Made by a program: the position numbers and the translations under genes. Shown here in pieces: positions 1 through 8,553 of a DNA stretch of 39,032 bases. The stretch spans positions 1-39,032 of the forward strand of contig FWWN02000155.1 of assembly GCA_900175165.2 (NCBI GenBank), written 5' to 3'. Each line of letters begins with the position of its first letter. The stretch's first letter is position 1. The notes under the pieces were generated by a model. That model was not told the DNA's origin, did not search any database, and saw nothing but the letters and a program-made list of their open reading frames with translations. Origin of the DNA: Rhizomucor pusillus (Eukaryota > Mucoromycota > Mucoromycetes > Mucorales > Lichtheimiaceae).

Positions 1-1102
1 GTTCTTGGAGAAGGAGACACTCACGACCAGAATTAATGAAGCATGCAATCGTATAAGTTTGAGTGATTTCGAAGGGTTTGTCTCGCACTCTCATAAATGC
101 TTAGATAAATGTCGCAACAGAGAGCACTTGTGATGTGGGTGTCACAGTAAGTCGATGGCATACGACAGATAGATAGGATACACATTTAAACACGCATTGA
201 GAAAATGAGTAACAGGTATTCAGTAAGTGTCATTCTTTTCCTATAATATGTTCTTAATGCTCACCATCTGAACTATGCAGTTGACCGGAGGAGCTCGGCA
301 TGGCTTTGTCACAATTCTAGACAGGTTTGTGAAATGCGTCAATATCAAACTTCGGCAACGCGATAACTAATGTCGTTTATTAGCGTCATGCTTAGCTTCG
401 CAAGTCCGCCAAATGCATCTGCAAAACGCGACTTTATTTTTCGGAAATACAGTATACCAGATTGCAGAAGATTGAGAACCGAAACTTAAATCATTAAAGT
501 TTCAACTAAATAATTTGCTGAATCTTCAAAAGTAAGGTCAAAATACGATTCTAAATTTCTAAAAGTAACTCGTGCATATTCGACCGACGGAGCTTTCTGA
601 CACTATGAAAATAATACTTTGCCATTAACAGACTTCAAAATGAATGGGCATACAGCTGAATCTTTCAGTGGTCTCCATCCAAGGCTGCATTGCAGTAAAC
701 AGCTGTAGTAACGACATCGTTGTGGCAGAAACTGAAGGATATGTAAACAGGATATCATGTACTCTCAGTAAGCTCTATAATTTAAAATCCATGGTCGGGA
801 TAGATCGTCCGTGAGGTTGCATGCCAATTACCAAGCGCACGTGCTTAGGGATTAACTATGTATTGATAATACTTATTCAGAGAATGTGCAGGTTAGCAAA
901 CTCCCAGCTGCAGACTTCAATAATTCCAGTTTTAGATTTGCAAGTAAAGGGAGGTTGGAACGTTATTAAAGACAATTTTACACTGAATGTCAATTCTATA
1001 TCGACGAAACAAAGACTTTGAATAATCTTGAAGAAGGCTTTTATTAAACTTAAAGCTTGCTCTCAAGAATGACTCGAATATGATGAGCAAAATCTACTCG
1101 AA
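1..1102. other. intergenic, no gene recognised
   Basis: About 1.1 kb without a convincing coding region. The only ATG-started open stretch of note (821-1021, plus strand, 66 codons) has no signal peptide, motif or nearby promoter-like element and looks like chance. The segment ends in the promoter of the secreted-protein gene that starts at 1147. Confidence 0.6.
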
Positions 1103-1110
1103 TATAAATA
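1103..1110 (+). promoter_or_regulatory. TATA box of the 1147 gene
   Basis: A TATAAATA stretch lies about 37 nt before the ATG at 1147. Similar TATA-like boxes precede the other small secreted-protein genes of the window, so this placement supports the start codon chosen. Confidence 0.6.
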
Positions 1111-1146
1111 TGCGGTAGGAGCGAAACTATTAGGAACTCACAAAAG

Positions 1147-1473
1147 ATGCGTTTCGCAGCTACTCAGCTCTTTGCACTTTTTATCGTGGCTTTCTGTTGG
1201 CTCACCGTAACGGTCAACAGTACCCCAGTGTCAGAGAAGTCCAATGCAATCTCAAGAGGGTCTCTATACATGAAGCGTAGCATTCTTCAAGACCGGGGAC
1301 TCACTGCCGGTGCTATCACTGCCGACGCGCAGCCTGCTGCAAACGACAGCGGTGACAACCTTCATGGTGACGACAAGGAAGCAACTGAGCATGAAGGAAA
1401 ACATGGTGCAGAACATGCAAAAGAAGCCAGCCATGAGATGCGAGAGCATGCCAAGGAGCAACGCGAGAACTAG
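1147..1473 (+). CDS. small secreted charged protein (108 aa), unknown function
   Basis: Single-exon gene for 108 residues. Residues 1-25 form a clear signal peptide (Met-Arg start, hydrophobic core, cleavage likely after VNS). A Lys-Arg pair at 43-44 is a candidate Kex2 site. The C-terminal half (about 68-108) is very hydrophilic, rich in Glu, His, Lys and Ala, and probably helical or disordered. Mature cysteines are absent. A TATA box about 37 nt upstream supports the start. I do not recognise a family. It shares its plan (MR-type signal peptide, basic processing site, charged tail) with the genes at 4070, 7249, 12285 and 24153. The function is unknown; an extracellular or cell-wall role is inferred only from the signal peptide. 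Confidence 0.7.
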   Translation: MRFAATQLFALFIVAFCWLTVTVNSTPVSEKSNAISRGSLYMKRSILQDRGLTAGAITADAQPAANDSGDNLHGDDKEATEHEGKHGAEHAKEASHEMREHAKEQREN

Positions 1474-2023
1474 ATAGTTAGAAAAAAAACATAGTTACAC
1501 GTTATAGCATTCCGTACTCGTATGCATATTCACAAGAGCATGATTCATTGTTGAGTGATCGAAAATGAAGCCACTACGTTCAATTTTTTTTCCAATTTGA
1601 AGTAACTGTAATGGGAACGAACACTGCATTGTTGAACGTCTCTACTCTAGCAGTATACATATGCAGCGCCATCTAAAAGCATGGGGTAGTCCTGTCACAG
1701 TCATCCTCCTAGCAAATACTGTAACTTGAAGTTATCGTCTTCCAGTACGCTCATGGCAGCTGCGCAAGTATACTCAAATGGAGATCTTTTAAAGTAGATG
1801 TAGCACTTGAAAGATTCGTCGCTGGTTTTTTTTCACTATCATTAGCTCTCTACAAGGTTGACTACATAAAACCGATTGAATGGAATCCACAGCTACTGAT
1901 TCTAGGGAAGCAGGCCGCATACAAAGATGGTCCTCTCTTTAAGACCCCAATCATTCCCCGCATTTGGAAACAAGCGTGGTGCTCTGTGCGAGAGCTGTCT
2001 TTGTTACTAATCTACAAAGGACA
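1474..2023. other. intergenic between secreted gene and GPI8
   Basis: No coding region seen. It holds the 3' flank of the 1147 gene and the promoter of GPI8. A TTACTAAT then CAAAG string just before the GPI8 ATG looks like a branch site and acceptor, so a 5'UTR intron or upstream leader exon is possible but unproven. Confidence 0.5.
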
Positions 2024-3392
2024 ATGAGGCGATTGGCAAGGCTTTACGGCTTTTCACTCCTTTCACTGTTATGTATAAGCATTCTTTCCTTTGTGCATGG
2101 CCAGGCGGCAGAGAATCAAGCAGAGGAATTCTTCAGCAAAAGTGGACACACCAACAATTGGGCCGTTTTGGTGTGCACATCACGATTCTGGTTCAATTAC
2201 AGGCACATTGCCAACACACTTTCAATGTATCGCACTGTAAAGAGATTAGGAATTCCTGACTCCAATATTATCCTCATGCTTGCGGACGACGTTTCTTGCA
2301 ACCCTCGCAACAAATACCCAGCTACGGTATACAACAATGCAGCTCGATTTTTGGATCTTTATGGCGATAATGTCGAAGTCGATTATCGTGGTTATGAAGT
2401 TACTGTTGAAAATTTCATTCGTATGCTTACGGGTCGAGTATCTCCTGATACACCACGCTCCAAACGCCTTCTATCTGATGACAGATCCAACATCCTTGTT
2501 TATATGACCGGGCACGGGGGCGACGAGTTCCTAAAATTTCAAGATGCCGAAGAAATTAGCGCATACGATTTGGCCGATGCTTTCAAGCAAATGTCTGAAA
2601 AGAAGCGATACAACGAGATCTTCTTCATGATCGATACCTGCCAGGCGAATACAATGTATAGCAAGATCGATTCGCCAAATATTTTAGCAACAGGAAGCAG
2701 TGAACTAGGCGAAAGCTCCTATTCGGTAGTGTAACGACGTACAACGTGTACAGCCACGACGTTTATCAGCTAATGCCATGTAGCATCACACCGACCATGA
2801 ATTAGGTGTTGCCATCATTGATAGTTTTACATACTATAACTTGGAGTTCTTAGAGAAAATCGACATGACAAGCAACAAGACCCTACAGGATCTCGTGAGT
2901 AGGAGAGAAGCAAACGCCCTGCATATGTATTCTGGGAATTCTCAATTTCTTCTGTTTAAGTTCAACTCGTACGATCCAGCACTAATCGCCTCTCATCCTG
3001 GTATCCGTTCCGACCTGTTCAAACGGCCATTGGACAGGGTCAAGGTGACTGATTTCTTCGGCAATGTTCAAAATATCGAGCTTACTCGGCAGCAATACCC
3101 TTTAGCTGAGGGTTTCGAGGTACGACAACAGGTTAGCATTTCAATTGATGCGTGTATTACCGCGTACTCAACAAAGTTTATTGGGAAGAATGAAAATGTT
3201 TCCATCGAAGATCAATCGGTGTATACCAATGTTAGCAAGGAATCCGAGCCTCAACGACGAACTTTCAATGTGAGGAGAGTCAATGGATTAGATCATTGGC
3301 TACAGAGTAGCTTTTTTAGCCCTGCATCCTTGGCGGGTGCTGCGATAATATTAGGTATATGCTACGCCATTTCTTCTGCATTAAAAGCCTAA
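2024..3392 (+). CDS. GPI8: GPI-anchor transamidase catalytic subunit (GPI8/PIG-K)
   Basis: Cysteine protease of peptidase family C13. It cleaves the C-terminal signal of proproteins in the ER lumen and attaches the GPI anchor, as part of the GPI transamidase complex. Two exons, 2024-2725 and 2784-3392, joined across a 58-nt GT-AG intron (phase 0), give 436 residues. Residues 1-26 are a signal peptide. The catalytic His lies in T-G-H-G-G (His164) and the catalytic Cys in I-D-T-C-Q-A (Cys206), the same numbering as in human PIG-K. The conserved A-T-G-S-S motif runs up to the intron and Y-Y-x-L-E-F follows it. A C-terminal hydrophobic segment (about 412-434) is the membrane anchor. The open frame runs upstream of 2024 only from a TTG, and the ATG at 2024 is the one that begins the signal peptide. 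The length fits the family. Family assignment is essentially certain. Confidence 0.96.
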
Positions 3393-4069
3393 GAGCATCT
3401 CCACTGTCCGAATCTGCATACCGTGCTGCCACATTGTAACAGGAGTTGAAAACGTGCTGCAGGCATTGAATCGAAATAGAAATTCCCAGTTGCATTCTCG
3501 TTCTTTTCCACATGGTCCTATCAATCACATAGTTGCTGATCCAACCAATAAGGTCCTCGTCGGTAATAGCAACTGCAGGATAAAGTTTTGCCACCGACAG
3601 CATGGACGCACATTGCTTTGGGTTGCGTTAGATGACTGCAGAGCAGGAAAACCTTCAGGAGCGTTCCATTTTTCCGGGAGAAAAAGTATGCACTGCACAC
3701 CATGGTTACGGGCGTGTAGCGCGCAGGCGATCATAGATGATCGAAAGAACAGCACCTGAATACTCAATAGGAGAGGCGACAGATCCAAAACAGATATTTT
3801 TACTCCTCAAAGCCATCTGGAAAAAAGGGAGGTAGAGGTAAGCAAGCTTCCCTGAAAAGTTGGAAACATGCTGCCATGCAGCACTGTGTGCTTTTGCAAA
3901 CGAAAAAGGTTCTTCTCCGTAAGAAAGAGGGGTTTGGTAACAAGACGGATAAGGAGCATGGAGCGACAAGTCTAGGCCATGCAATAGCAAGGTATATAAA
4001 CCATCGAAGAATAAGAGTCTAAAACGATACTTCCCAATCCACCTTCTATACTCCACTCGTAATTTCGTA
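3393..4069. other. intergenic upstream of module gene 4070
   Basis: No coding region that I can support; overlapping short open frames on both strands have no recognisable content. The last 80 nt contain the TATATAAA box of the 4070 gene. Confidence 0.5.
3993..4000 (+). promoter_or_regulatory. TATA box of the 4070 gene
   Basis: TATATAAA about 70 nt before the ATG at 4070. Confidence 0.6.
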
Positions 4070-4873
4070 ATGCGCGCCATACTCACTACTTCCATTGCAG
4101 CCTTTTTGGCTACTATGTCTGTTGTCTCTGCCGTGCCCGGTGGCTACTCCAGTGGTGGTGACACTGCCTACATCGATAATTCCAACACCAACAGCCCTCA
4201 CTTGGTGAATGCTCCAGTCACCGCTCCTATCAAGGTCGATGGTGATGTTAAAGTGAAAGCAAACGTCGCAAGTCCCCATAAAGTCAAGCGTTGCAACAAG
4301 AGCCACGAGAACGTCAAGAAATTGTTCCCTCAAGGCAAATGCGGTGACGGACAGGTCTACATTGATAACTCCAACAAGAACTCCCCCAGCCTTATCAATG
4401 CTCCTGTCAACCTCCCAGTCGATGCTTGCGTTCCTATTGAAATCATTGCCAACGTCCTGAGCGGCAAGATCCAGAAGCGCTGGGATGGCCAAGATAACGA
4501 CGGCGAAGGCGATCCAAAGGATAGCGACGAAGGCGAGGAGTCCCACGACGACGGTGACCACCAAGGGGGCAGCGGTCATCAAGGCGGCGGCAGCAACGGT
4601 GATTATCCCGGCCATGGCGGTAGCGGCTACAACGGCGAAGGTTCCGGTCCTTGCCCTCCAGGCTTCGCCTATGTCGATAACTCGAACACAAACTCCGGTC
4701 ACTTGGTCAACCTTCCAGTCACCGCGCCTGTCAAAGCTTGTGTTCCCGTGAAAGCCGACGTCAATGTTCTCAGCAAGCGCAAAGAGAAATCGGAACACGA
4801 AACTGACGAAAATGAAAAGGACGAGAACGAAAAGGATGAAAAAGAAAATACCAAGAAAGATGATGAGCAGTAA
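4070..4873 (+). CDS. secreted three-module precursor with Kex2-type sites (267 aa)
   Basis: Single exon. Signal peptide at residues 1-21. Three copies of a module starting Y-I/V-D-N-S-N lie at about 34-66, 97-130 and 201-235. Each is followed by a Lys-Arg pair (73-74, 136-137, 236-237), so Kex2 cleavage would release one module per peptide. Modules 2 and 3 contain P-V-x-x-P-V-x-A-C-V-P, with Cys120 and Cys224. Other cysteines are at 75, 91 and 195. Modules 2 and 3 are separated by an acidic, Gly/His/Ser-rich linker (about 138-195). The tail (237-267) is Glu/Lys/Asp-rich. The module is the same as the one repeated four times in the 5911 gene, so the two are paralogues. I know no named fungal family with this module. 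Resemblance to chaplin domains (L-V-N/Q-x-P-V-x-x-P-V-x-x-C) and to Kex2-processed repellents suggests surface-active or assembling peptides; that is inference. Confidence 0.8.
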   Translation: MRAILTTSIAAFLATMSVVSAVPGGYSSGGDTAYIDNSNTNSPHLVNAPVTAPIKVDGDVKVKANVASPHKVKRCNKSHENVKKLFPQGKCGDGQVYIDNSNKNSPSLINAPVNLPVDACVPIEIIANVLSGKIQKRWDGQDNDGEGDPKDSDEGEESHDDGDHQGGSGHQGGGSNGDYPGHGGSGYNGEGSGPCPPGFAYVDNSNTNSGHLVNLPVTAPVKACVPVKADVNVLSKRKEKSEHETDENEKDENEKDEKENTKKDDEQ

Positions 4874-4962
4874 ATAGTGTGTCATCTCCATCTATTTTTC
4901 TGACGCTGTATGTCGAGTTTTCTCTCCTTCTATCTTCCACTTGTTTCAAGTAATCCTTTTTA

Positions 4963-4968
4963 AATAAA
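4963..4968 (+). terminator. poly(A) signal of the 4070 gene
   Basis: AATAAA about 90 nt after the stop codon at 4873, in an AT-rich stretch. Confidence 0.4.
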
Positions 4969-5531
4969 TATAATGTATCAAGGTCGCGAATAATTAGATC
5001 ATTCAATCATATTTTTATGCTTTGCTAAAGGTAACAACTTGTTTGTTCATTGGAATGTAAACAACCCAGATCTGTATGCTTAATTGTTTGAAAAGTCAAT
5101 CCTCCGAATCGTCTGTGTTCTTTGTTCACCAATGCCAAGCCAATGATTTGTGACACTAGAGAATAGAGGAAGAGAAACGTGCGCCTCCTTTTTTTAAAGC
5201 TCAAACAAGGAGGCAACAGAGCGTCTATCCAATGTATTTCTTGTGTAATGTCGTTACTCTAATACAATAACGAAAATGAACGAGGTCTGGCATATAGGAG
5301 GTCAGCAATGAGCCCGATGGGTCTTCTTCGCCTCTCCTTCCTTGCATCCAGAGGAACAGAAGTAATCAACAAACAATGATTTACAATCTTATGGTATACG
5401 GATCTCCGACTATTTTGTGCAAGCTTTAATGTAGATTGGTAACAGCATATTAACGCCAAAGATGGCGCACACAAGCTTCTATTCTGAATTTCTGGGTGTT
5501 TGAATATTGTTGCCCCTTATTTCTTCTTTAC

Positions 5532-5605
5532 CCCTGTCCTCCGTGGATGACAGGGCGCCAGTAAGAGTTCCAGAAGCGATCTTAACCCTCAACGCAGGGG
5601 TTAAG
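5532..5605. other. two adjacent hairpins, unknown role
   Basis: A 7-bp stem (5532-5538 with 5549-5555) and an 8-bp stem (5581-5588 with 5598-5605), about 25 nt apart. They lie some 300 bp before the 5911 ATG. They could be chance, a remnant of a mobile element, or part of an unannotated RNA. Confidence 0.3.
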
Positions 5606-5812
5606 AAATGTTCGAGCTGGGTTCAGTAGTTGGATCCGTGCATGCATAGCCATGACAACAAGAAAAGCTGCTGAGAAGAAAGGAGTATGGCTCTTTCTGC
5701 ACCCGCTGAAATGTAGATATCTGCAAGAGATGTGAGCACAAAGAAACGCAGCTCCGTAGGATGGAGTTCTTCAGGGCAGGGGGTTATTATCGGTACTTCA
5801 GGATACTGCAGC

Positions 5813-5820
5813 TTTAAATA
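5813..5820 (+). promoter_or_regulatory. TATA-like box of the 5911 gene
   Basis: TTTAAATA about 90 nt before the ATG at 5911. A second AT-rich stretch (TATAAT) touches the ATG itself but is too close to act as a TATA box. Confidence 0.45.
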
Positions 5821-5910
5821 CTCGAATATTTTGGAGGCTATCCTGCAAAATCACCATCGTTTCCTTGTACACAAGTTTTACTGTTCTTATCCACAAATAT
5901 ACCCTTTATA

Positions 5911-6522
5911 ATGCGTTTTGTTACTATCACTTGCGCTATCTTGACTACTCTTTCTGCCATTAATGCTTTGCCAGTCCCTCAAGAAGGCGATTCCCTGGTT
6001 GTCGATAACTCCAACAGAAATTCCCCGCATCTTGTGAATGCTCCATTAAATGCACCCATCAAGATCGTTCCTGAGGTTGATGCCGATGTCAACTTGCTTA
6101 GCAACAAGCAGAACAAGCGCGACTCTCTGGTTGTCGATAACTCCAACAGAAATTCCCCGCATCTTGTCAATGCTCCATTAAATGCACCCATCAAGATCGT
6201 TCCTGAGGTTGATGCCGATGTCAACTTGCTTAGCAACAAGCAGAACAAGCGCGACTCTCTGGTTGTCGATAACTCCAACAGAAATTCCCCGCATCTTGTC
6301 AATGCTCCATTAAATGCACCCATCAAGGCCGTTCCTGAGGTTGATGCCGATGTCAACTTGCTTAGCAACAAGCAGAACAAGCGCGACTCTCTGGTTGTCG
6401 ATAACTCCAACAGAAATTCCCCGCATCTTGTCAATGCTCCATTAAATGCACCCGTCAAGCTCAATCCTGACGTTGATGTCAAAGCCGATATCCTAAGAAC
6501 TGAACATCAGGCGACGCATTAG
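5911..6522 (+). CDS. secreted Kex2-type repeat precursor, four tandem 44-aa modules (203 aa)
   Basis: Single exon. The signal peptide is residues 1-19 (Met-Arg start, cleavage likely after INA). Four tandem modules follow at 27-70, 71-114, 115-158 and 159-203. Modules 1-3 end in N-K-Q-N-K-R, so Lys-Arg pairs at 69-70, 113-114 and 157-158 would let Kex2 cut the precursor into four almost identical peptides. Modules 1 and 2 are identical in protein. Module 3 differs by one residue (I to A). Module 4 diverges after the P-V-K step and lacks the terminal KR. Each starts D-S-L-V-V-D-N-S-N and contains S-P-H-L-V-N-A-P-L-N-A-P. The mature peptides contain no Cys. It is paralogous to the 4070 gene. 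I infer a secreted peptide precursor (surface-coat or signalling peptides); the function is unknown. Confidence 0.85.
   Translation: MRFVTITCAILTTLSAINALPVPQEGDSLVVDNSNRNSPHLVNAPLNAPIKIVPEVDADVNLLSNKQNKRDSLVVDNSNRNSPHLVNAPLNAPIKIVPEVDADVNLLSNKQNKRDSLVVDNSNRNSPHLVNAPLNAPIKAVPEVDADVNLLSNKQNKRDSLVVDNSNRNSPHLVNAPLNAPVKLNPDVDVKADILRTEHQATH
5989..6474 (+). repeat. tandem 132-bp coding repeat, about 3.7 copies
   Basis: Units start at 5989, 6121, 6253 and 6385, each 132 bp (44 codons). Copies 1-3 differ by only a few bases, including third positions, which indicates recent duplication or ongoing homogenisation. The fourth copy matches for about 70 bp and then diverges. Confidence 0.9.
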
Positions 6523-6647
6523 AAAGAACAATAGGAGAGAAGAAAGACGGCGATGCTTTGACATCCATGTATTCTTTTCTCGATTTTTTTCTTTGTTTTG
6601 AGTATCAATATTATCTATACAACATGTCAGTAATAGCAATTGCAAGT

Positions 6648-6653
6648 AATAAA
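6648..6653 (+). terminator. poly(A) signal of the 5911 gene
   Basis: AATAAA 126 nt after the stop codon at 6522, in AT-rich sequence. Confidence 0.35.
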
Positions 6654-7200
6654 AATCAGTTTTTGGCGACCATATAAGACCTCCAAGTTTATTATTAATG
6701 TCTGTTATGATATTACCCGCTGTCTACAACGAACTACTGGCAGACATACCCTGCTCTCCAAACATCTGGCATTGCTGGTTTCATACTACTTCATGACAGA
6801 TGCCATCAGTTAGCCTGTTTACATGCACTGTCACGTAGGAGTGTACCGCGGTACGAAAATACAACCCTGTGAATGCAAGAAATTCTGATCAAGTCGAGCG
6901 ACCTGCACCTTATAGGGCTCTCAAATCTGCATACACATGCTATCACCTACGATTAAATCAGCTGCGCCTAGACTGCATATTGATCAACGCCGAGGTTAGT
7001 GGTGCGATGCTATAGCTATATTTCTAGGAGTGAGCGGAGCCAGCGTTCTAGGATGGTTCTCCGATATAAATGTATGTCGTGATGCATGCATCAGTGAGGT
7101 ACCTGTATGAATACACACGTTATCCCTTGACCGTGTAGTACGAAAGGTATCCTGGCATTCAGGAGCAAAAAGGAGAGTACGTTCTCGCGGTCTCCGACAA

Positions 7201-7208
7201 AATAAAAG
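7201..7208 (+). promoter_or_regulatory. TATA-like box of the 7249 gene
   Basis: AATAAAAG about 41 nt upstream of the ATG at 7249, the same spacing class as in the 1147 gene. Confidence 0.35.
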
Positions 7209-7248
7209 GGCTTTCAGATGTATACAACTATCAATATCTGAAAAAGAA

Positions 7249-7653
7249 ATGCGTTACAAAGCCAGTATCTTCATCATCGCTTTCATCGAAGGACTTTTGG
7301 TGCTTGCCAATGCTCATCCTGGCCCTAAAGCAACAGAGAAAGATCATCAATTACAGCAGCAATCAGATCCAAATGCAGTTGGCGCAGTCTCTGATGCAAA
7401 TGCAGCCCTGGATGTGGCCCAAACCGCCACCGGCAGTCTTCCTGGCGGAAACGCTGTCAGCATCGCTCATACTACAGTAGAACATGTAGCCAAAGACGGA
7501 GGAGGATTGAAGACTAGAGACCTATCTGGTGGTACCGATGAAAACGAACCAGACGAGGACGAACCGGATGAAAACGAACCCAGAGAGAAGCCACACGATG
7601 AACATGATCAAGCCGATGAGAACAACAGCAATGCGGAGCAAGCACAGCCGTAA
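7249..7653 (+). CDS. small secreted protein with acidic Pro-Asp-Glu tail (134 aa)
   Basis: Single exon. Residues 1-22 are a signal peptide (Met-Arg start, cleavage after ANA). The middle (about 30-85) is Ala/Val/Gly/Thr-rich and uncharged, with N-A-V-x-x-V-S-D-A-N-A-A features. A short basic site (K-T-R, 88-90) precedes an acidic tail with tandem D-E-N-E-P / D-E-D-E-P repeats at about 97-111 and then His/Asp/Glu-rich sequence. There is no Cys. The layout (signal peptide, neutral core of about 60 residues, basic site, acidic tail) matches the minus-strand gene at 24153-23827, although sequence identity is too low to claim homology by eye. AATAAA at 7700 supports the 3' end. I do not recognise a family and assign no function beyond likely secretion. 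Confidence 0.7.
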   Translation: MRYKASIFIIAFIEGLLVLANAHPGPKATEKDHQLQQQSDPNAVGAVSDANAALDVAQTATGSLPGGNAVSIAHTTVEHVAKDGGGLKTRDLSGGTDENEPDEDEPDENEPREKPHDEHDQADENNSNAEQAQP

Positions 7654-8553
7654 TACGATCTCTAGCATCATTAATTGGCATCGGTCATTTCTTGCTCTCA
7701 ATAAATAATAATTTCAACTTGTTTGCTGTCCAGCAATCACTGTTCCCAAGGAACTTATTGCTCTTGATAGTCCCTAATATTTCCACAGTGAAGGTGCTCC
7801 TTGCAGATAGCTTTTTGAAAGACGCATTGTTAACAAGTCTGAGACCGATCAATCATAGACTTATTTTCGTCTAGAACAGATTTTATGTAGAAATTATTAT
7901 GTTTCAAAGATGCTGATTTCAGATCTATGCTAGCAGAGACCTTTCTATATGATCATGTGACAAGCGAATGCATTATGCGTTATAAATGGATACAATAATC
8001 ACGTTTGATAAAGATTTTATACTCGTGTTCAATCAGAGAGCTTCTAAGTAACAAATTTGTATATTATTTTCGCTGTTTTCTTTGGATATCTCCCTCTCCT
8101 GAATAGCTTATTTGCAGCAGCCTACTTAAGTGATGCAAGTATACTACAGTGTGCATATGTCATATATCTCAAGCTCGGGAAAGCATATCGTTATGTTGAT
8201 CACTACAGCGCGAAGAAAAACCTTGACTTTTGAACTTGTCTCCGCAGAATTTTAGTTATCGAATCTAGACAGGGCATGTGCTCCAATGACTGGACATCCA
8301 AGCCAGATAAAATATATTCGAACCCGCATTTGTGCATCTATATAAGATGCAAGAGAAGATCGCATATATGGTTTTGGATTTAGGTAGACACTCGGTGGGA
8401 AGTGTATAAGCTCAAACCGGGAGCTATGATGGACGGACAGTGTGTGTTACCATAACGACTCTGAATCTGAGTCTCCCTTTCTCGCAGCCTTAAGATGCTG
8501 TCTCCTCTCTTCCAACTCGAACCACTCAAACTTGGTTAAAACATTGTCATTCA
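7654..8553. other. intergenic between 7249 gene and UCH gene
   Basis: No coding region I can support. It contains AATAAA at 7700-7705 (47 nt after the 7249 stop) and the promoter of the UCH gene. A TATATAAG at 8339-8346 is about 208 nt before that ATG and may or may not be used. Confidence 0.5.

Larger units (their letters stand above)
4874..5910. other. intergenic between the two module genes
   Basis: About 1 kb without a supported gene. It holds an AATAAA at 4963-4968 suited to 3'-end formation of the 4070 transcript, two closely spaced perfect hairpins at 5532-5605, and a TTTAAATA box at 5813-5820. Confidence 0.55.
6523..7248. other. intergenic between 5911 and 7249 genes
   Basis: No gene seen. 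It holds an AATAAA at 6648-6653 that could end the 5911 transcript, and a TATA-like AATAAAAG at 7201-7208 about 41 nt before the next ATG. Confidence 0.55.

Noticed and set aside
1964..2023. 20-codon upstream extension of GPI8
   Set aside because: It opens with TTG, not ATG, and would place polar residues before the signal peptide. The ATG at 2024 also gives the expected His164/Cys206 numbering.
4046..4891. 281-codon minus-strand open frame across the 4070 gene
   Set aside because: Antisense shadow of a repetitive, GAC/GGC/AAC-rich gene; its hydrophobic runs are complements of Asp/Asn/Gly codons.
5979..6482. 167-codon minus-strand open frame across the tandem repeats
   Set aside because: Each 132-bp unit is a multiple of three, so an antisense frame stays open through all copies. 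The plus strand has the signal peptide, TATA box and KR sites.
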